From NCBI GenBank assembly GCA_029817715.1, contig JARUPY010000189.1, forward strand, positions 4,526,001 to 4,590,000: DNA of 64,000 nucleotides, read 5' to 3'. The position numbers and the translations under genes were made by a program. This DNA comes from Melastoma dodecandrum (Eukaryota; Streptophyta; Magnoliopsida; Myrtales; Melastomataceae). Under the pieces are notes generated by a model. The model was not told the DNA's origin and ran no database searches. It worked only from the letters and a program-made list of their open reading frames with translations. Of this stretch, positions 11,048-23,504 are shown piece by piece; the stretch's first letter is position 1, and each line of letters opens with the position of its first letter.

Positions 11048-14000
11048 TGTAATGCCTTAAATTAAATTAATGGGCCATAAAAACCTAATTTTCATCCATT
11101 AAAAAAGCCCAAAGCCCGCTTTCATAAAAAGGCCAAAGCCTAAATCCAACCAAGCCCAACCATACTTTTTATTTTATTTTAAGCCCAAAGCTCGCTTTCA
11201 TAAAAAGGCCAAAGCCCAAACCCAACTCAAGCCCAGTCATATTTTTTTTTCGTTTTTTTTTTATCTTATTTTATTTTTGACATTATCCTCTTTCTCAACG
11301 GCTAACGGAGGCTGAAGATGGCACGTGAAGGGATCCTAAAGCAGCTAACCAATTTTGCCACTTGGCACCTTATCATTGGTTGAGGAATGCTCGCGGTGAA
11401 AATTCTTTCCCACCACAGATCGAGGCAGGAAACGGTTTGGGGGAGAGGATAAGAACAGAAAAATTAAAAAAAAAAGAAAAGGGGGAATCGACAGAAAAAG
11501 GTGGGGGGTTCTTCTTCCTTTTTTTAAAAAAAATTCCTTTCCCCGGAGACTTCGGAGACCTTTCTTTACGCTCAGAGGACCTCAGAACAGCCGCCTCATC
11601 ACCACTTCGGTTCTTCAACCATCCCTGCGTCAAGGTAAGGAGAAGATGGCATCATCGGAACCCCCCCAAACGTCCAACCTAAACAAGCCGACAACAATGA
11701 CAGCAACATACCTGAGGCTGCAACGGTCATCAACTCCTCTGGACATAACAGAGGCGAAACCGAGCTCTGGCAACGATTCCAACTACACCAGCTCTGACTA
11801 GTAGCATCCCGACGTCTTTCCGGGGAACGAGCTCCCCACAATGATGACTCCCTCTGGCTGTAGTGAAGGAAACCTCCCCTTTTACTCTTATTGTTTTTGT
11901 TTCTCTTCATATGCGCAGGTTTACTGCAGCTTGTACTCTTTGTCCATGCAACAACGAATGCGCCAGCAGAGGACTCACGTCTCCTCGACACTTCCAAAAA
12001 TAGCGGACCTGTAGCAGCGACCAGACAGCCTCAAAGCTATTCTCATGTTACTTCTCCGTGCCAGCTTCCTTCAGACTGTCAATGCGGCCACCTTCGAGAA
12101 GCAGCTGTGCTATCACGGCCTTCTCCTCCCTTCTTTTCTGCAAGACAACAACATCAACAAGGCAAAGTTTCGAAGAGTTTGAAGCTGTTCAGCCTTGACT
12201 TCGGTGCTTCTTCGCAGAATCCAGCATAGAAGTCCTCCCGACGCGCACACGAGTCTCCCATCGTGAGCGTGCGTGCTCGGGAGGTGTGGAGTGGGCTTCC
12301 CATCGCGAGCGCCCTTTCTCCCATGAACATTTTCAGGATTCATGTCGATCGAACTCCATTCTTGGCGAGTCACTGCACCAGCTGCTTCCTATTCATTTTG
12401 TAGACCCCTTAGACAAATCTAACCTTATTTATTGTTCTTGTTTGCATGAACACACGCTGCGGCATCTTCGAGACATCGTAACCGGAGCTAGCGAGCTCAA
12501 AACTATGCGAAATCAGGTCTACTCCCTTCCTACTTCCTCTGTGACTTTGTCAATAGCTTCTGGGACTTGTTTGTGCTGTAAACTGCTCGAACTATCTGCG
12601 ATTGTTGGGATATACGCATGCTGAAATTGGAATGTTGTTCGCTGCCGCATGTTCCTGACGTTTTCTAGCATAACTCCTTGTCCTGTGCATGGATTGATCT
12701 GTTTTTTCACTCCTTGGCTTCCTTTCTCGATGGAGAACAACTTCTCTGTTGAATTTTTTTTCAAACAGACTCGTTTTACCAATGTTTTTCCTCTTCGTAT
12801 GCTGGAGAATGCAGCTGCCCTGTTCTGCGCATCCGCGAAATGTGCAGCTGCACTCCATCAGGCTTAGTTTCGACTGTACAGCTCGGATTTTCTTAAAGCT
12901 ACTTGGATTCATTCCCTTTTTGGCTATTCTACAACTTTCGTGCTTTAAGCTACTCCATTTGACACTTGCTTGATCGAGTTTTGTTTGTTCGAAAAAGGTA
13001 GCCTGTTTCTGTGTATGAGTGGAATAGCTGCCTCTGTTTTTCGGACATAACTCGAACATCAAGGCTCCGTTTCACCTGAAATTGGTTGGAACGGATTTCT
13101 CTTTATGTTTTCTAAAACTTTTGTGTTATACACTTTTCTGTTAAACATACACATCCTGGTCAAATCGCTGTTGGAGTGCTGATAGAACAGATGTGCTATC
13201 GCATTTCAGGGCAGATTCATACTAGTATACGAAAAACTTCGTATCTCTTTCATCACGTGCCCAAATTTTACAAAATTAGCGCTTTTGAAACCATATTTAA
13301 GCCCTCTACAAATCTTATTCTTTGAGTTCTTGCTTTCTGAATCATCTGGTTAGTCTAAATATTCAGAAAAGACGAAGACTTCTAATGTCTCTTGCCCTTT
13401 TGCGGCAGCATGAGTATCTTGCGCACCAGATAGCGGAATTTACTCGTTTGAGTTCTGAATGGATAAAAATTGAACCGAGAGTTAGATCTTTTAATTTAAT
13501 ACAATTTCTGTGTTTTACACTTTTTATTTTGAACAAGTTTAGCCTACAGTCAAACATGGTCAAACTTGATCTGCGATGCTGGCCGATTGAAACACATTCT
13601 ATTCGAATGTCTAGATTCTCCGCTACGCTGACAGCAGACTACAGATCCATTTTTCCTAAAATTCTTCATGCTAAATCACGATTGAGTTATCTAGCACGTG
13701 ACAAAACTTCATATTTTTTTGACGAACGAGTGAAGAGTTATGAAATTTTGTTTTCTCATCATTCTGCTGGTCAAGGATTGCTTATGCAAGAGACTGAATT
13801 ACATTCTTTGCTTTGTAGAATGAGATCCCACCGTTGGATTCGTTTGAAATTTTATATTCTGATTTCTTATCAAGATACAGATCTATAGGTTTTGATTTCA
13901 CTTAGATCGGACGATTCTAAGTGAAGTTATGCTCTTATTTCCAAACCTGCGTATGCTGCATTCTCATCTATGCTACAGCCGACTTTGCGTGTGCATAATT

Positions 14001-15093
14001 CCCAATTCCACCGTTGGATTTTACTGATATTTGACAAACATGCTTGTTATTAACCTGTTTACTTAATGTGCAGTTGGATCTTAAATATTTTGACTTAGTT
14101 GAAACTTGTGCTCGTTTCTTTGATTTCGAATTGTTGTTTTGGACTTTGAAAATGAAAGTCAACTAATCACTCTTACATTTTCTTTGCATGTACACTGAGC
14201 ACGCAATTTCGGAAGATCAACTCCAATCTTTCGCAGACCGACTTGAAGGCGCACGTATCAAACCGCGTGGATCCACCCCGGCCTAAAAACCGCGTGCTCG
14301 AAGACAAAGCGGCCCCAACCTTCAATCTAAGGTACAAAGGGGAGGTGTGGGCCTCCCCGAATTTCATTTTAAAAGCCCACTTGTAACGGATTGCGGGCCC
14401 AAGTGCATAGGCCCCCAATCACCGTCCCTTCCCCGCTATTTTGAGCTAAATTATTGTCTGTGGTTGCGTGTGTGACTTAGGCTTTAGGTTTATACGTCGC
14501 ATGCCTGATTTTAAACAAACAAACCTAAGTTCGGGTCCAACGCCCGTTAAAACGTCAATAAGAGTCCGGCCCACTCCCGGATCGGGCCCCATACCCGTCA
14601 ATCAAAAGTTAAACATTTTTTGGACAAATCGCCACCCTTTTCGCATGTGGTAGGATACTAAGGTTAGTAAATAGGAATCCCCGAACCCAGACTCTGATTT
14701 TTCCGACTTAAAATCACATTTTTAACTGAGTCGGTGGCGACTCCGAACAAAAGTTTTTGCAAAGTAAAACTAACCCCCACTGCCCTTTTTTCGGAGCCAT
14801 TTGGGGTGAGGTGACGGCTACTCGAGCCGCTCCTTGGGCCCTCCCCGAAATTCGCGAGGGAGGCCTTAACGCAGCCTTTCGCTCGTCGCCTCCAGGGAAC
14901 TGGAGACGGTTGGCGTAACGCCCCGCAGACCCGTTCGCGAATCAAGGGAAGGCCCAACCCGGGGCCCCTTTCCGCAGCGTCCGGCGTTCGAGCCGTAACG
15001 CCGACCGGACTGGACCTCGGGGGAGCGGGCCCGGATCCTCGGGCTTGCCGGAACCGCCGCCGCGCGCCGCTAGGCCGGAAGGGCGCGCGGACA
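11048..15093 (+). mobile_element. Ogre/Tat-type LTR (about 4.05 kb) inserted upstream of PME copy 1
   Basis: It starts TGTAATGCC, the usual start of Ogre LTRs, exactly where unit 1 stops matching unit 2. It ends ...CGCGGACA at 15093, seven bases before a Tat/Ogre primer-binding site. A 4-kb LTR fits the very long LTRs known for Ogre. The last 400 bp are strongly GC-rich, in contrast to the AT-rich surroundings. No second LTR is visible, so only the 5' end of the element remains. ORFs within it (for example 13322-13888) match nothing I know. Confidence 0.78.
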
Positions 15094-15100
15094 TCCCGGA

Positions 15101-15118
15101 TGGCGACTCCGCTGGGGA
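15101..15118 (+). other. Primer-binding site, Ogre type (tRNA-Arg)
   Basis: TGGCGACTCCGCTGGGGA is the primer site characteristic of Ogre and related Tat elements, described as complementary to tRNA-Arg. It shows that 11048-15093 is a 5' LTR in the plus orientation. A diverged copy of its first half (GTGGCGACTCCGAAC) occurs inside the LTR near 14732. Confidence 0.8.
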
Positions 15119-15629
15119 CCTCCGCATGTGGATTCCTACCGAAAACCTTTTCTTACCACTTGCGGAGAGGAGTTACTTGGTTTCGCATGTAATTGATTGG
15201 CTCGATACCTTTTGCTTGATCTCCTCTTTGTGTTTGTTTACCGCTTTTTATGCATTTCTAGGTATGCCCGAACCCGGGGCTAGGATCTTAGGGGGGTTAC
15301 CGTTAGGCCCAGCTGTGCTGCTCTTTGCGGTGTGGTTTTGGGTCGGGGCCCCGCCTCCCTTAGTCCGAGGGAGGTCTAGAAACCTCTCCCGAGTCTAGAA
15401 TTGCTTGCTCACTACAGGTACCAGACGCCGCACGTGCATTTGTCTGTTACTAAGTGCCTGTTACTTGTGCAGGGACAGGTTCAAGTACGTTTTGTATGCG
15501 ATAATCGTGGCACTAACCTTGTTCGTTTTGCAGCGGTTTGGGTTGGTCACAGGGGGGTTCCGAATTTCTTTTCTCCCTTCCCTACCTCTTTTTCTTTAGG
15601 TCATCATACTCATATGCATCCATTTCGCA
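15119..15629 (+). other. Ogre-type leader remnant joined to PME exon 1
   Basis: About 510 bp follow the primer site without gag or pol coding. The tract contains several pyrimidine-rich acceptor-like sites, for example TTTGCAG near 15533 and TTTCTTTAG near 15599. The last lies about 35 bp before the PME ATG at 15636. At 15630 the sequence switches to PME exon 1, inside the codon for residue 100 of the intact copy. A transcript starting in the LTR could therefore be spliced or read into the PME remnant. Confidence 0.65.
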
Positions 15630-17288
15630 TCCGTCATGTTGCACAAGCTCGAGAAGGACCCCAGGAGTGCCAAGGCTCTCGAGGACTGCAAGGAATTGAT
15701 GGGTTACTCCGTGGGTGAGCTCCGCGCCTCCTTCGACAAGCTTGGCAATCTCGAGGTATCCAAGGTCGGGCAGCTCCTAGGAGACCTCAAGACTTGGCTC
15801 AGTGCTGCCATCACGTACCAGGAGACCTGCTATGACGGCTTCCAAAACACGACATCAAATGCGGGCAAGAAAATGAGGAGGGCACTGAGGACCTCGGCCC
15901 AATTGACGGCCAACGGCCTCGTCATGGTCGACGAGATCTCTCTTGCCCTACAGACCATGGACATCTCCAACTTCCGACGAAGGCTGCTTTCTATAGAAGA
16001 GGCGGACGTGAAGGAAGAAGTTCTAGGCCATGGAACGGACGAGAACATCTCATGGATGGCTAGACCGTTCAAAAGGAGGCTGGCGGAGATGGCAGAGGAG
16101 ATTTTGGGACATAGTGAGGATTCTTGGGAATACAACATGATTTTGCACAGGAAGTTGATGTCGGATTTGCATATGAAATGGAAGCCCAACAAGAAGAAGC
16201 ACAGGAAGATTACGACGCCCTTAGAGAAATTGAACCTTGACATCATCGTTGCGAAGGACGGAAGCGGAAACTACACCACCATTAATACGGCCTTCAAGGA
16301 CATTCCCTTCAAGGGCGAGGAAACCTTCGTCATCTACATCAAGGAGGGCGTTTACTGGGAACAAGTCGAGTTCAACAAGAACATGACCAACCTGATGATC
16401 GTCGGAGACGGTCCGACCAAGACCAGGATCACCTTCGACAGCAACTTCATCGACGACACTCCCACATTCTGGACCGCCACTGTCGGTAAGTCCTTAATTA
16501 TTCTGGGCATTTCTTGTCATATGTTAACAATCTCAGGGATGCTTTTTCTGATTTTCTTCTATATTAACTACAGCTGCTGTGGGAGAGAACTTCATGGCGA
16601 GGGACATCGGTTTCGAGAACTCGGCCGGAGCAGAAAAGCACCAGGCAGTGGCCCTGCGTGTGCAGTCCGACAAGTCCGTGTTCTACAACTGCCACATGGA
16701 CGGGTACCAAGACACTCTGTACGCGCACACCAAGCGTCAGTTCTACCAGAATTGCACCATCACTGGAACCATCGACTTCATCTTCGGGGACTCGGCTACC
16801 CCTTCCAGAACTGCAAGATACTGGTGAGGAAGCCCCTGGACAACCAGAACTGCATCGTGACCGCACAGGGAAGGAAGATACCGCACCAACCGACCGCGCT
16901 TGTCCTCCAGAACTGTACCATCACGATGGACCCCAAGTTCTCGTTTAACGCGACAAATAACATGGTGTACCTGGGGAGGCCATGGAAGATGTACTCGAGG
17001 GCGATCTATATGCAGTCATTCATCGGCAAATTGATCCATCCGGATGGGTGGATGCCATGGATGGACAATTTCGGGTTGAGGACGTGCTACTATGCTGAGT
17101 ATAAGAATAGGGGACCAGGGTCGGACAAGACGAAGAGAGTGAAATGGCCGGGGATAAAGAGCAACATAACGGATAGACGGGCTATGTTGTTCACGGCAGA
17201 ACCTTTGCTGATGGCGGAAGAAGGGCTTGACAAATCTGGAGTCCCTTTTGTCCCCTGGATGATGAACATAACTTCTTCCTTGGAGTGA
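15630..17288 (+). pseudogene. Pectin methylesterase copy 1, 5'-truncated and frameshifted
   Basis: Exon 1 remnant 15630-16485, intron 16486-16573 (GT...AG, 88 nt), exon 2 16574-17288; about 98% identical to copy 2. Residues 1-99 (membrane anchor and start of the inhibitor domain) are replaced by Ogre-type sequence. In exon 2, one base is missing at about 16801, just after the DFIFGDSA catalytic motif. The spliced frame therefore ends at 16827 and loses the LGRPW arginine. It also has Arg-to-Trp changes at GVYREQ and TFRTATV. If the intron is kept, its +1 shift is cancelled by the deletion and an unbroken 550-codon frame results (15636-17288), but the catalytic segment is then scrambled. I treat it as a pseudogene. 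Confidence 0.9.
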
Positions 17289-18351
17289 CTTCAAGTTTTG
17301 TTGTTTTCTGCTTTGTTTTTGCTACAATTCAAATTGGTTTTTTGTATTCATTTTCATCCATGTAATTGACTTCCTACATTTATTAGTATTGTACAACATA
17401 TTTGTATATTTTTACGGAAAAAATTAACGTAATAAATGAATTCTCCCGTTCTAAATCTAAATATTAAAACATAATAAACAAATTTTCAGGAGAGCAACAC
17501 AAAACTTCGTATTATTTTCAACTTTTGTTTATGAACCAGAAAATTATAATAAAATCCTTAATAAATGCATAAAAACTGAACAAGTACTACGCGCACACAA
17601 ACATTTTCTTCGTGTTGTCCTTTAAGATGGAAAAAAACATAAGAGATATCTCGTATAAAACATTCTACACTTGCTTGATGATAATTCGAACAAAAAAACT
17701 AATATTTTGGATGGAACTAATTTGATTATATTAACAAATTTCTAAAATATGACTACTACAATATTGTAGCAACAAAATAAAAAAACACATACACAAAATT
17801 CGTGTGGTGTATAAAATTTCGTTAAGCTACACATAAATTTCGTTGTACTGAAAATATTCAACACAAATAATTCATAAAATAATCTATCATCATGTTTGTA
17901 GTTTTCTTCTTGTCGTTAATTGTGAATAAACGTCTTACTTTACGAAAGGATTGCGTTGCACTTACCGCTAAAACATTTAGTACAAAGATTAAAAGGTTTT
18001 GGTACATACAAAATCTTTGTCATAGGGAAATTCGAATAAAAACTTATTTGCTTGGAAGCAATTGGTATGTTTTCATTTATGAATAATTACTAGAAGCAAA
18101 AAGGGACCACCGCAAAAGTAAAAATATCTAAAGTTTACCATTTATTTGTATTTAAAAAAAAATAAGATCTTCATAAACAACAAAATATTACTATGCAAAT
18201 ATTTTGTTTAACTATTTCGTAAAGTTTATTCAATAAATTCGTAAAGTGTTTGCATAACTTTATGTTACAAGTATTTCTGCTATTATTTCAAAAAATTTCC
18301 TTTCAAATACGAAATAATAAAACAAGTTTTACGTTTTAAAAATATATTTTT
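17289..18351. repeat. PME 3' flank, unit 1
   Basis: AT-rich sequence following the PME stop, repeated at 35053-36700, 42628-43671 and 61385-62400. The first 150 bp probably supply the 3' UTR; an AATAAA lies near 17431. Words such as TTTCGTA and TTACGAAA recur. A 64-codon ORF (17892-18086) recurs in two other copies, but the differences between copies are mostly amino-acid changes, so coding is unlikely. Confidence 0.75.
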
Positions 18352-21192
18352 TTTGAAAATATATTTATTGTGAATGCCCATTATGACTCCCATGTACCTC
18401 TAATTAGTTCTTTAGTTACGATTTTAATTTAATTTTCTTCCGTTGTAAGCTCCTTATAAAAAAAGGGATATCTATTGTATATGTAAGAATTTTTGGATGT
18501 GCGGTATATGGGCCAATTGCTCCACCACAATGCACAAAGATGGGACCCCAAAGGAGATTGGGGATATATATTGGATATAAATTACCGTCTATAATTAAAT
18601 ATCTTGAGCCATTGACGTGTGATTTATTTACGGCACAGTTTGCCGATTGTCATTTTGATGAAATGATATTTCTAACATTTAAAGGGGGAAAATAAGCAGC
18701 CGGAAAAGGTAACAATATGGCATGTGTTATCATTGGCTTACTATGATCCTCGTACAAAGTAATTTGAACTCGAAGTTCAGAAAATTATTCACTTGCATAA
18801 TTTAGCAAATCAATTGCTAGGTGCTTTTACTAACCCTAAGAAAGTGACAAAGTCTTGTATTCCAGCTACGAATGTTCCAATAAGAATTGATGTCCCTGAA
18901 GGACAATCTAGTATTGCTAATGAGCTTAAAATGCAAGTGAAATGTGGTAGACCAGTCGGTTCTAAAGATAAAAGTCCTCAGAAAATAAAGGAAGTAAAGG
19001 CTCAAACTGAGGAAACAATTGCTCTAGAAGAGCCTCTAGTCATTGAGAAAATGATTCCGGAAGAATCACAAGTACCTAAAAATGAAGAGATCACTATCAA
19101 TTATGTTTTGACTGGAAAGAGATGAGATCGAGGAAAAATCGACGTCGATGAAAATTTGCATATGCTATAGCATGCGATATTGTAAATAAAGACGAGTATC
19201 TTGAACCAATGTCTGTTGAAGAATGCAAACAAAGAAATGACTGGCCAAAATGGAATGTTGCGATTGAAGCAAAATTAAGATCGCTCACAAAACATAAAGT
19301 TTTTGGACACGGATCAATCTTTTGTAAAGTCAACAATTGTCCGTACACCTGAAGGTGTAAAACCGATTGGTTATAATTATGTATTCGTAAGAAAAAGAAA
19401 TGAGAAATATGAGATTGTCAGATATAAGGCATGCTTGTTGCCCAGGTATTCTCGTAGAGATCTATGATTAATTTATCAATCCATGAGAAGACATATTCTC
19501 CTATGGTGGATGCAACGACATTTAGATATCTGATTAGTTTATCAATCCATGGGAAGTTGGAGATGAGATTAATGGATGTAGTTACAGCCTGCTTATATGG
19601 TTATCTTGAGAACGATATATACATGAAACTCCTGAAGGATTCAAAATGCCAGAAGCATATAATTCAGATTGTTGAGACCTTTACTCGGTCAAATTATGCT
19701 GATCTCTATATGGATTGAAACTATCTGGACGTATATGGTATAAACGTCGCAGTGAATATTTATTGAAAAATTGATATTAAAATGATCCAATATGTTCATG
19801 TGTGTTCATTAAGAGATCTGAATCACAATTTGTAATAATTGTTATTTATAATGACAATCTGAATATTATTGGAACCACTGATGAAATGTCTGAAACAGTT
19901 GATTACCTCAAGAAAGAATTTGAGATGAATGATCTCGGGAAAATAAAGTTATGTCTTGGCTTGCAGATTGAGCATTTAGAGAATGAAATTTTTGTTCATC
20001 AATCTCCTTAAACATCAAAAGTGTTAAAAAGTTTTTATATGGATAAAGCGCATCCCCTGAGTAGTCCAATAATCGTGCGATCACTTGATGTAAATAAAGA
20101 CCCATTTCGACCTCGAATGAATGATGAAATAATTGGTCCCGAAGTACCATATCTTCGTGCTATTGGGGCACTAATGTATCTTGCTAGTCATACTAGACCT
20201 GATATATCATTTGCAGTGAATTTATTAGCAAGATATAGTTCTTCACCGACTATGAGACATTGGAATGGAATTAAGCATATTTTTTGGTATCTTCAATGAA
20301 CTATGGACATGTAATTATATTATCTGTATATGCCTGAAGAAGAATTGATTGGATGCACAGATGCATGATACTTATTCAACCCTCATAATGGTAAATCTCA
20401 AACAGGGTATTTATTTACGTGTGGGGGTACTACTATATCTTGCAGATCTATGAAACAAACAATTACTGTCACGTCATCTAACCATTATGAGATCATTGCA
20501 ATTCATGAAACTAGTAGAGAATGTGTATGGTTGAGGGCAGTTAGTTATACATCACATTCGAGGGTCATGCGGCTTATCCGTAAATAACAATTCCCCAGCA
20601 ATTTTATATGAGGATAACGCTACTCGCATTGCTCAATTAAAGGGAAGATATATCAAAGTTGATCGAACGAAACATATATCACCGAAATTCTTTTTCAATC
20701 ATGATATCCAGAAGAGTGGTGATATTCATGTTCAACAAATACGTTCATCGGAAAGTCTGACAGATTTATTCAAAAAGGCTTTGCCTACAACAATTTTTGA
20801 AAGTCTGGTATATAAAATTGCAATGTGCAAACTCGGATGATGTTACTAAGAGGGGGAGTAAACGTATTGTACTCTGTTTTCATTTACCATGGTTTTTTCT
20901 CACAGGGTTTTATATGGAAAGTTTTTTAACGAGGCAGTATCATACTGGAGATTCAAGGTAGAGTGTTGTAAATATATTTATTGTGAATGTCCATTATGAC
21001 TCCTATTTACCTCTAATTAGTTCTTTAGTTACGATTGTAATTTAATTTCCTTCTGTTAAAAGTTTCCTATAAATAAGGGATATCTATTATATATGTACGA
21101 TTTGGAAATAAAGAAGATTTTCTTCCCTTCTCTCTTCGGTGTATTTTTCTATTTCCTCCTTTCTCCTCCTTCCCTTTCTTTATTTTATAACA
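18352..21192 (+). mobile_element. Ty1/copia relic, unit 1 (LTR fragment - integrase tail - RT - RNase H - LTR)
   Basis: The partial 5' LTR (18352 to about 18484) is joined directly to the end of the integrase domain (KMGPQRRLGI-like, then DLFTAQFADCHFDE-type motifs), so gag, protease and most of integrase are missing. A linker (18793-19125), reverse transcriptase pieces (19464-20299; PDISFAVNLLARYSS conserved) and an RNase H piece (20335-20830) follow in shifting frames. The 3' LTR is complete. The same internal deletion is seen in units 2 and 3, so it predates the duplications. The target duplication is ATTTT (right copy 21193-21197). Confidence 0.85.
20964..21192 (+). mobile_element. 3' LTR of the copia relic, unit 1
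   Basis: 229 bp, TGTTGTAAATA...TTATAACA. It carries a CCTATAAATA-type TATA box and a pyrimidine-rich tail. The short LTR matches the partial LTR at 18352. Confidence 0.8.
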
Positions 21193-22146
21193 ATTTTCTT
21201 GTTTTCCAAATCTCTACGTCCTTATAAGGGCCGGGATAAAAATAAAAAATAAAAACAATTAAAAAATACCCACGCTAATCAAAATTAGTAGAAATATTTA
21301 AAATTAAATATAACTAATTAATGTTCAAATTCAAATTATTTAAAATCATATTTTTAACTACTCAAATAGTTCACAATTTATGGACAAAATCAATATGAAG
21401 ACTAATGACATTCAAAATAATTGCCATGGCCAAAATAATCACTTATCTTCAGAGGTGTAAAATCAACCCAAATATCGTAAATTTAAAGCAAAAGTCTAAT
21501 GTCATGGCTTCCAACTATTGTGTTATACTTTGAGCTCTTTCTTATGTTTTTAATTTCTTCCCGGCAGAAGTTTGGTCTTGGTCATATCATCCTATAATAA
21601 GATTGAAGCAAATATTAAAATAATTCAAAGAGCACGGTAACAACTCAATGTATAATAGAAACAACAAAAAATCATTATTGAAAATAACATATAATAAGTG
21701 TGTTCTACTTAATTTAAATGAGGAGAACATAGAACATGTATCTAAGATAGGACAAAAAAATTTCTGATCAATGTAAAAAGAGAAGAAATTGATATCGAAA
21801 GTGAACAAATAAATAAAAGAAGCGAACTAAAAATTATAAGAAATAAGAATAAGAAATAAGTTACAATCGACAATAAGAAAAATAAGTAAACCCGCACAAA
21901 CGCTATTTTCATTTAAATTACAAGAAATAAAAACTGTAGAATATAAGAGGGTATGATGGAAACCCCTTATTAACTTGGAGAATAACCATTTAGCCTGAGA
22001 AAATATAACAAAATTCATTAGGAAGATAAAAAAAATTGTGGACGCAAACTTAGCTCAATAGATAACATACAAGAAATATCCACTAAAGATGTCTCCCTCA
22101 TGATCGTTTCTAGCCCAAGAGGCCACTTGATCAATCTCATCACCCA
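21193..22146. other. AT-rich tract between copia and CACTA relics, unit 1
   Basis: 21240-21470 is shared with unit 2 (39570-39795). 21472-22145 is present only in unit 1, so it was either inserted here or deleted from unit 2. I find no coding frame, termini or hairpin in the unit 1-specific part. Confidence 0.6.
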
Positions 22147-23322
22147 TCAATGGAAAATTATGCATACACTTTGGATATTCATCATGTTTTTGGTTTGGAG
22201 TTCCCATGACATACAAGTCTTTGGGCTTAAGTCTTACAACTTGGACAAATTGTCCTTGGTCGTATCTTGAACGTAGAAAACTTGCTTAGCTTGAGAAGAA
22301 AATACATATGGGTCATCCTTCAACAAGACACTAGTATGAATCAAATTGCTGATATTAACTAAAACATTTCCATTTGTGTCTTTCTTCATTCCTCATGATG
22401 ACCTAATATCTGCCCATTCACAACGGAACAAGCCTACTTTAAAGTTACCATAGTTATCCAGCTCAATAATTTCTTTAAGCACCCCATAGTAATCTATTCC
22501 CTCAGCCCCTACCATAATACCATTGTTTTGGGATTTACGTTACCACCACCTATTATAAATCCATCGAATCTTCAAACAAGGTAATTAGGTCCAAGAGCAA
22601 GTGCAACTATTTCCATAGAACAATTTTTCTCAAACATATGAGAAACCTACACATTTTATAAAAAAAAAAATGGGTCACTGGAAGTAAGAGTTACATAAGG
22701 AAAATAATGTTGAAAGTCAAACCTTAAAATGCTTACTTTTTTTGCAAGGAGCCATCTACTATACATCTCCACAATTCATTTATTCTCAGTAGCATCACTA
22801 GGATGATCTTAATGTTGAAGTCATCTTTGTTCAGCCAAAAACTCATTGTGCATGCAAGATACAAAGAAATTGTTAAGTAATCTAAATAAATGCTACCAAG
22901 TGCTTCGCTGTAGGAGTATCTGCAGTAAATATCCAAGGAATCACAATGAAGAAGCACATAACGATGTGCTCTTGATCAAGCATTTTATCTTTAAGTATAA
23001 TGCTGTCGATTTTGCCAAGAATACGCCCACCCGATGATAATTTATAACATTCATCATTCACATTATCATCATGTTTAGGGGGGTGATTAAATCTCGTCTC
23101 TATTCCTTCAATATATCTTGAACAACGGTGAGACATTCCTCAACCATATATCATTCCGCAATCGATCCATCCGGATGTGCTTTATTACGAACATGAGATT
23201 TTAGCCCCATTAACATCTTACACAAATTTTAAAAATGATTAAAAAATGTGATGATTTAAAAAAGTAAATTATAAAAGATCAAAATAATAACAAGTGACCT
23301 CTCCCAAAAGTACATCCATATA
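22147..23322 (-). pseudogene. CACTA transposase (TNP2-type) relic, C-terminal part, unit 1
   Basis: On the minus strand, 23136-22882 matches the end of the TNP2 DUF4218 region (CSRYIEGIETRFN). About 22600-22250 matches the DUF4216 region (YGVLKEIIELDNYGN, then VFYVQD). Stops and frame shifts interrupt it. It ends at 23322, where similarity to unit 2 stops. The catalytic N-terminal part is missing here but present in unit 2. Confidence 0.75.
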
Positions 23323-23504
23323 TACTGTCACGTCAAAAACGTATTCACCATGCAAGTGCACGTGATCGTATAAGTAATAAAGTGTAAGTAAGATATCGTT
23401 CCCACGAGGACTGATCTAAACTTCTCCCAATTATTAAAATACCGTCAATTTCTATTATCCAACTAAACGAGTTGAGAATTAATCAAACTTAATTACTCTT
23501 CATC
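23323..23504. other. Short repeat-like spacer between the CACTA and gypsy relics
   Basis: Contains a GCAAGTGCACGTGATCGTAT / GATATCGTTCCCACGAGGA type sequence common in plant retroelement flanks. I see no coding capacity. Confidence 0.4.

Noticed and set aside
13322..13888. 188-codon ORF in the Ogre-type LTR
   Set aside because: No recognisable domain, low-complexity composition, and position inside a 4-kb non-coding LTR.
11048..15093. Reading the Ogre segment as a host gene with 5' exons for PME copy 1
   Set aside because: The TGTAATG start at the exact breakpoint and the Ogre primer site identify it as an LTR; the missing PME N-terminus is not encoded anywhere in it.
16564..16866. Minus-strand ORFs opposite PME exon 2 (also 34339-34653)
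   Set aside because: Antisense shadows of GC-rich PME coding sequence, with no homology of their own.
17892..18086. 64-codon ORF recurring in three PME flanks (17892-18086, 36239-36433, 43210-43404)
   Set aside because: The differences between the copies are mostly amino-acid changes and the fourth copy is broken, so there is no sign of selection for a protein; the ORF persists because the copies are related.
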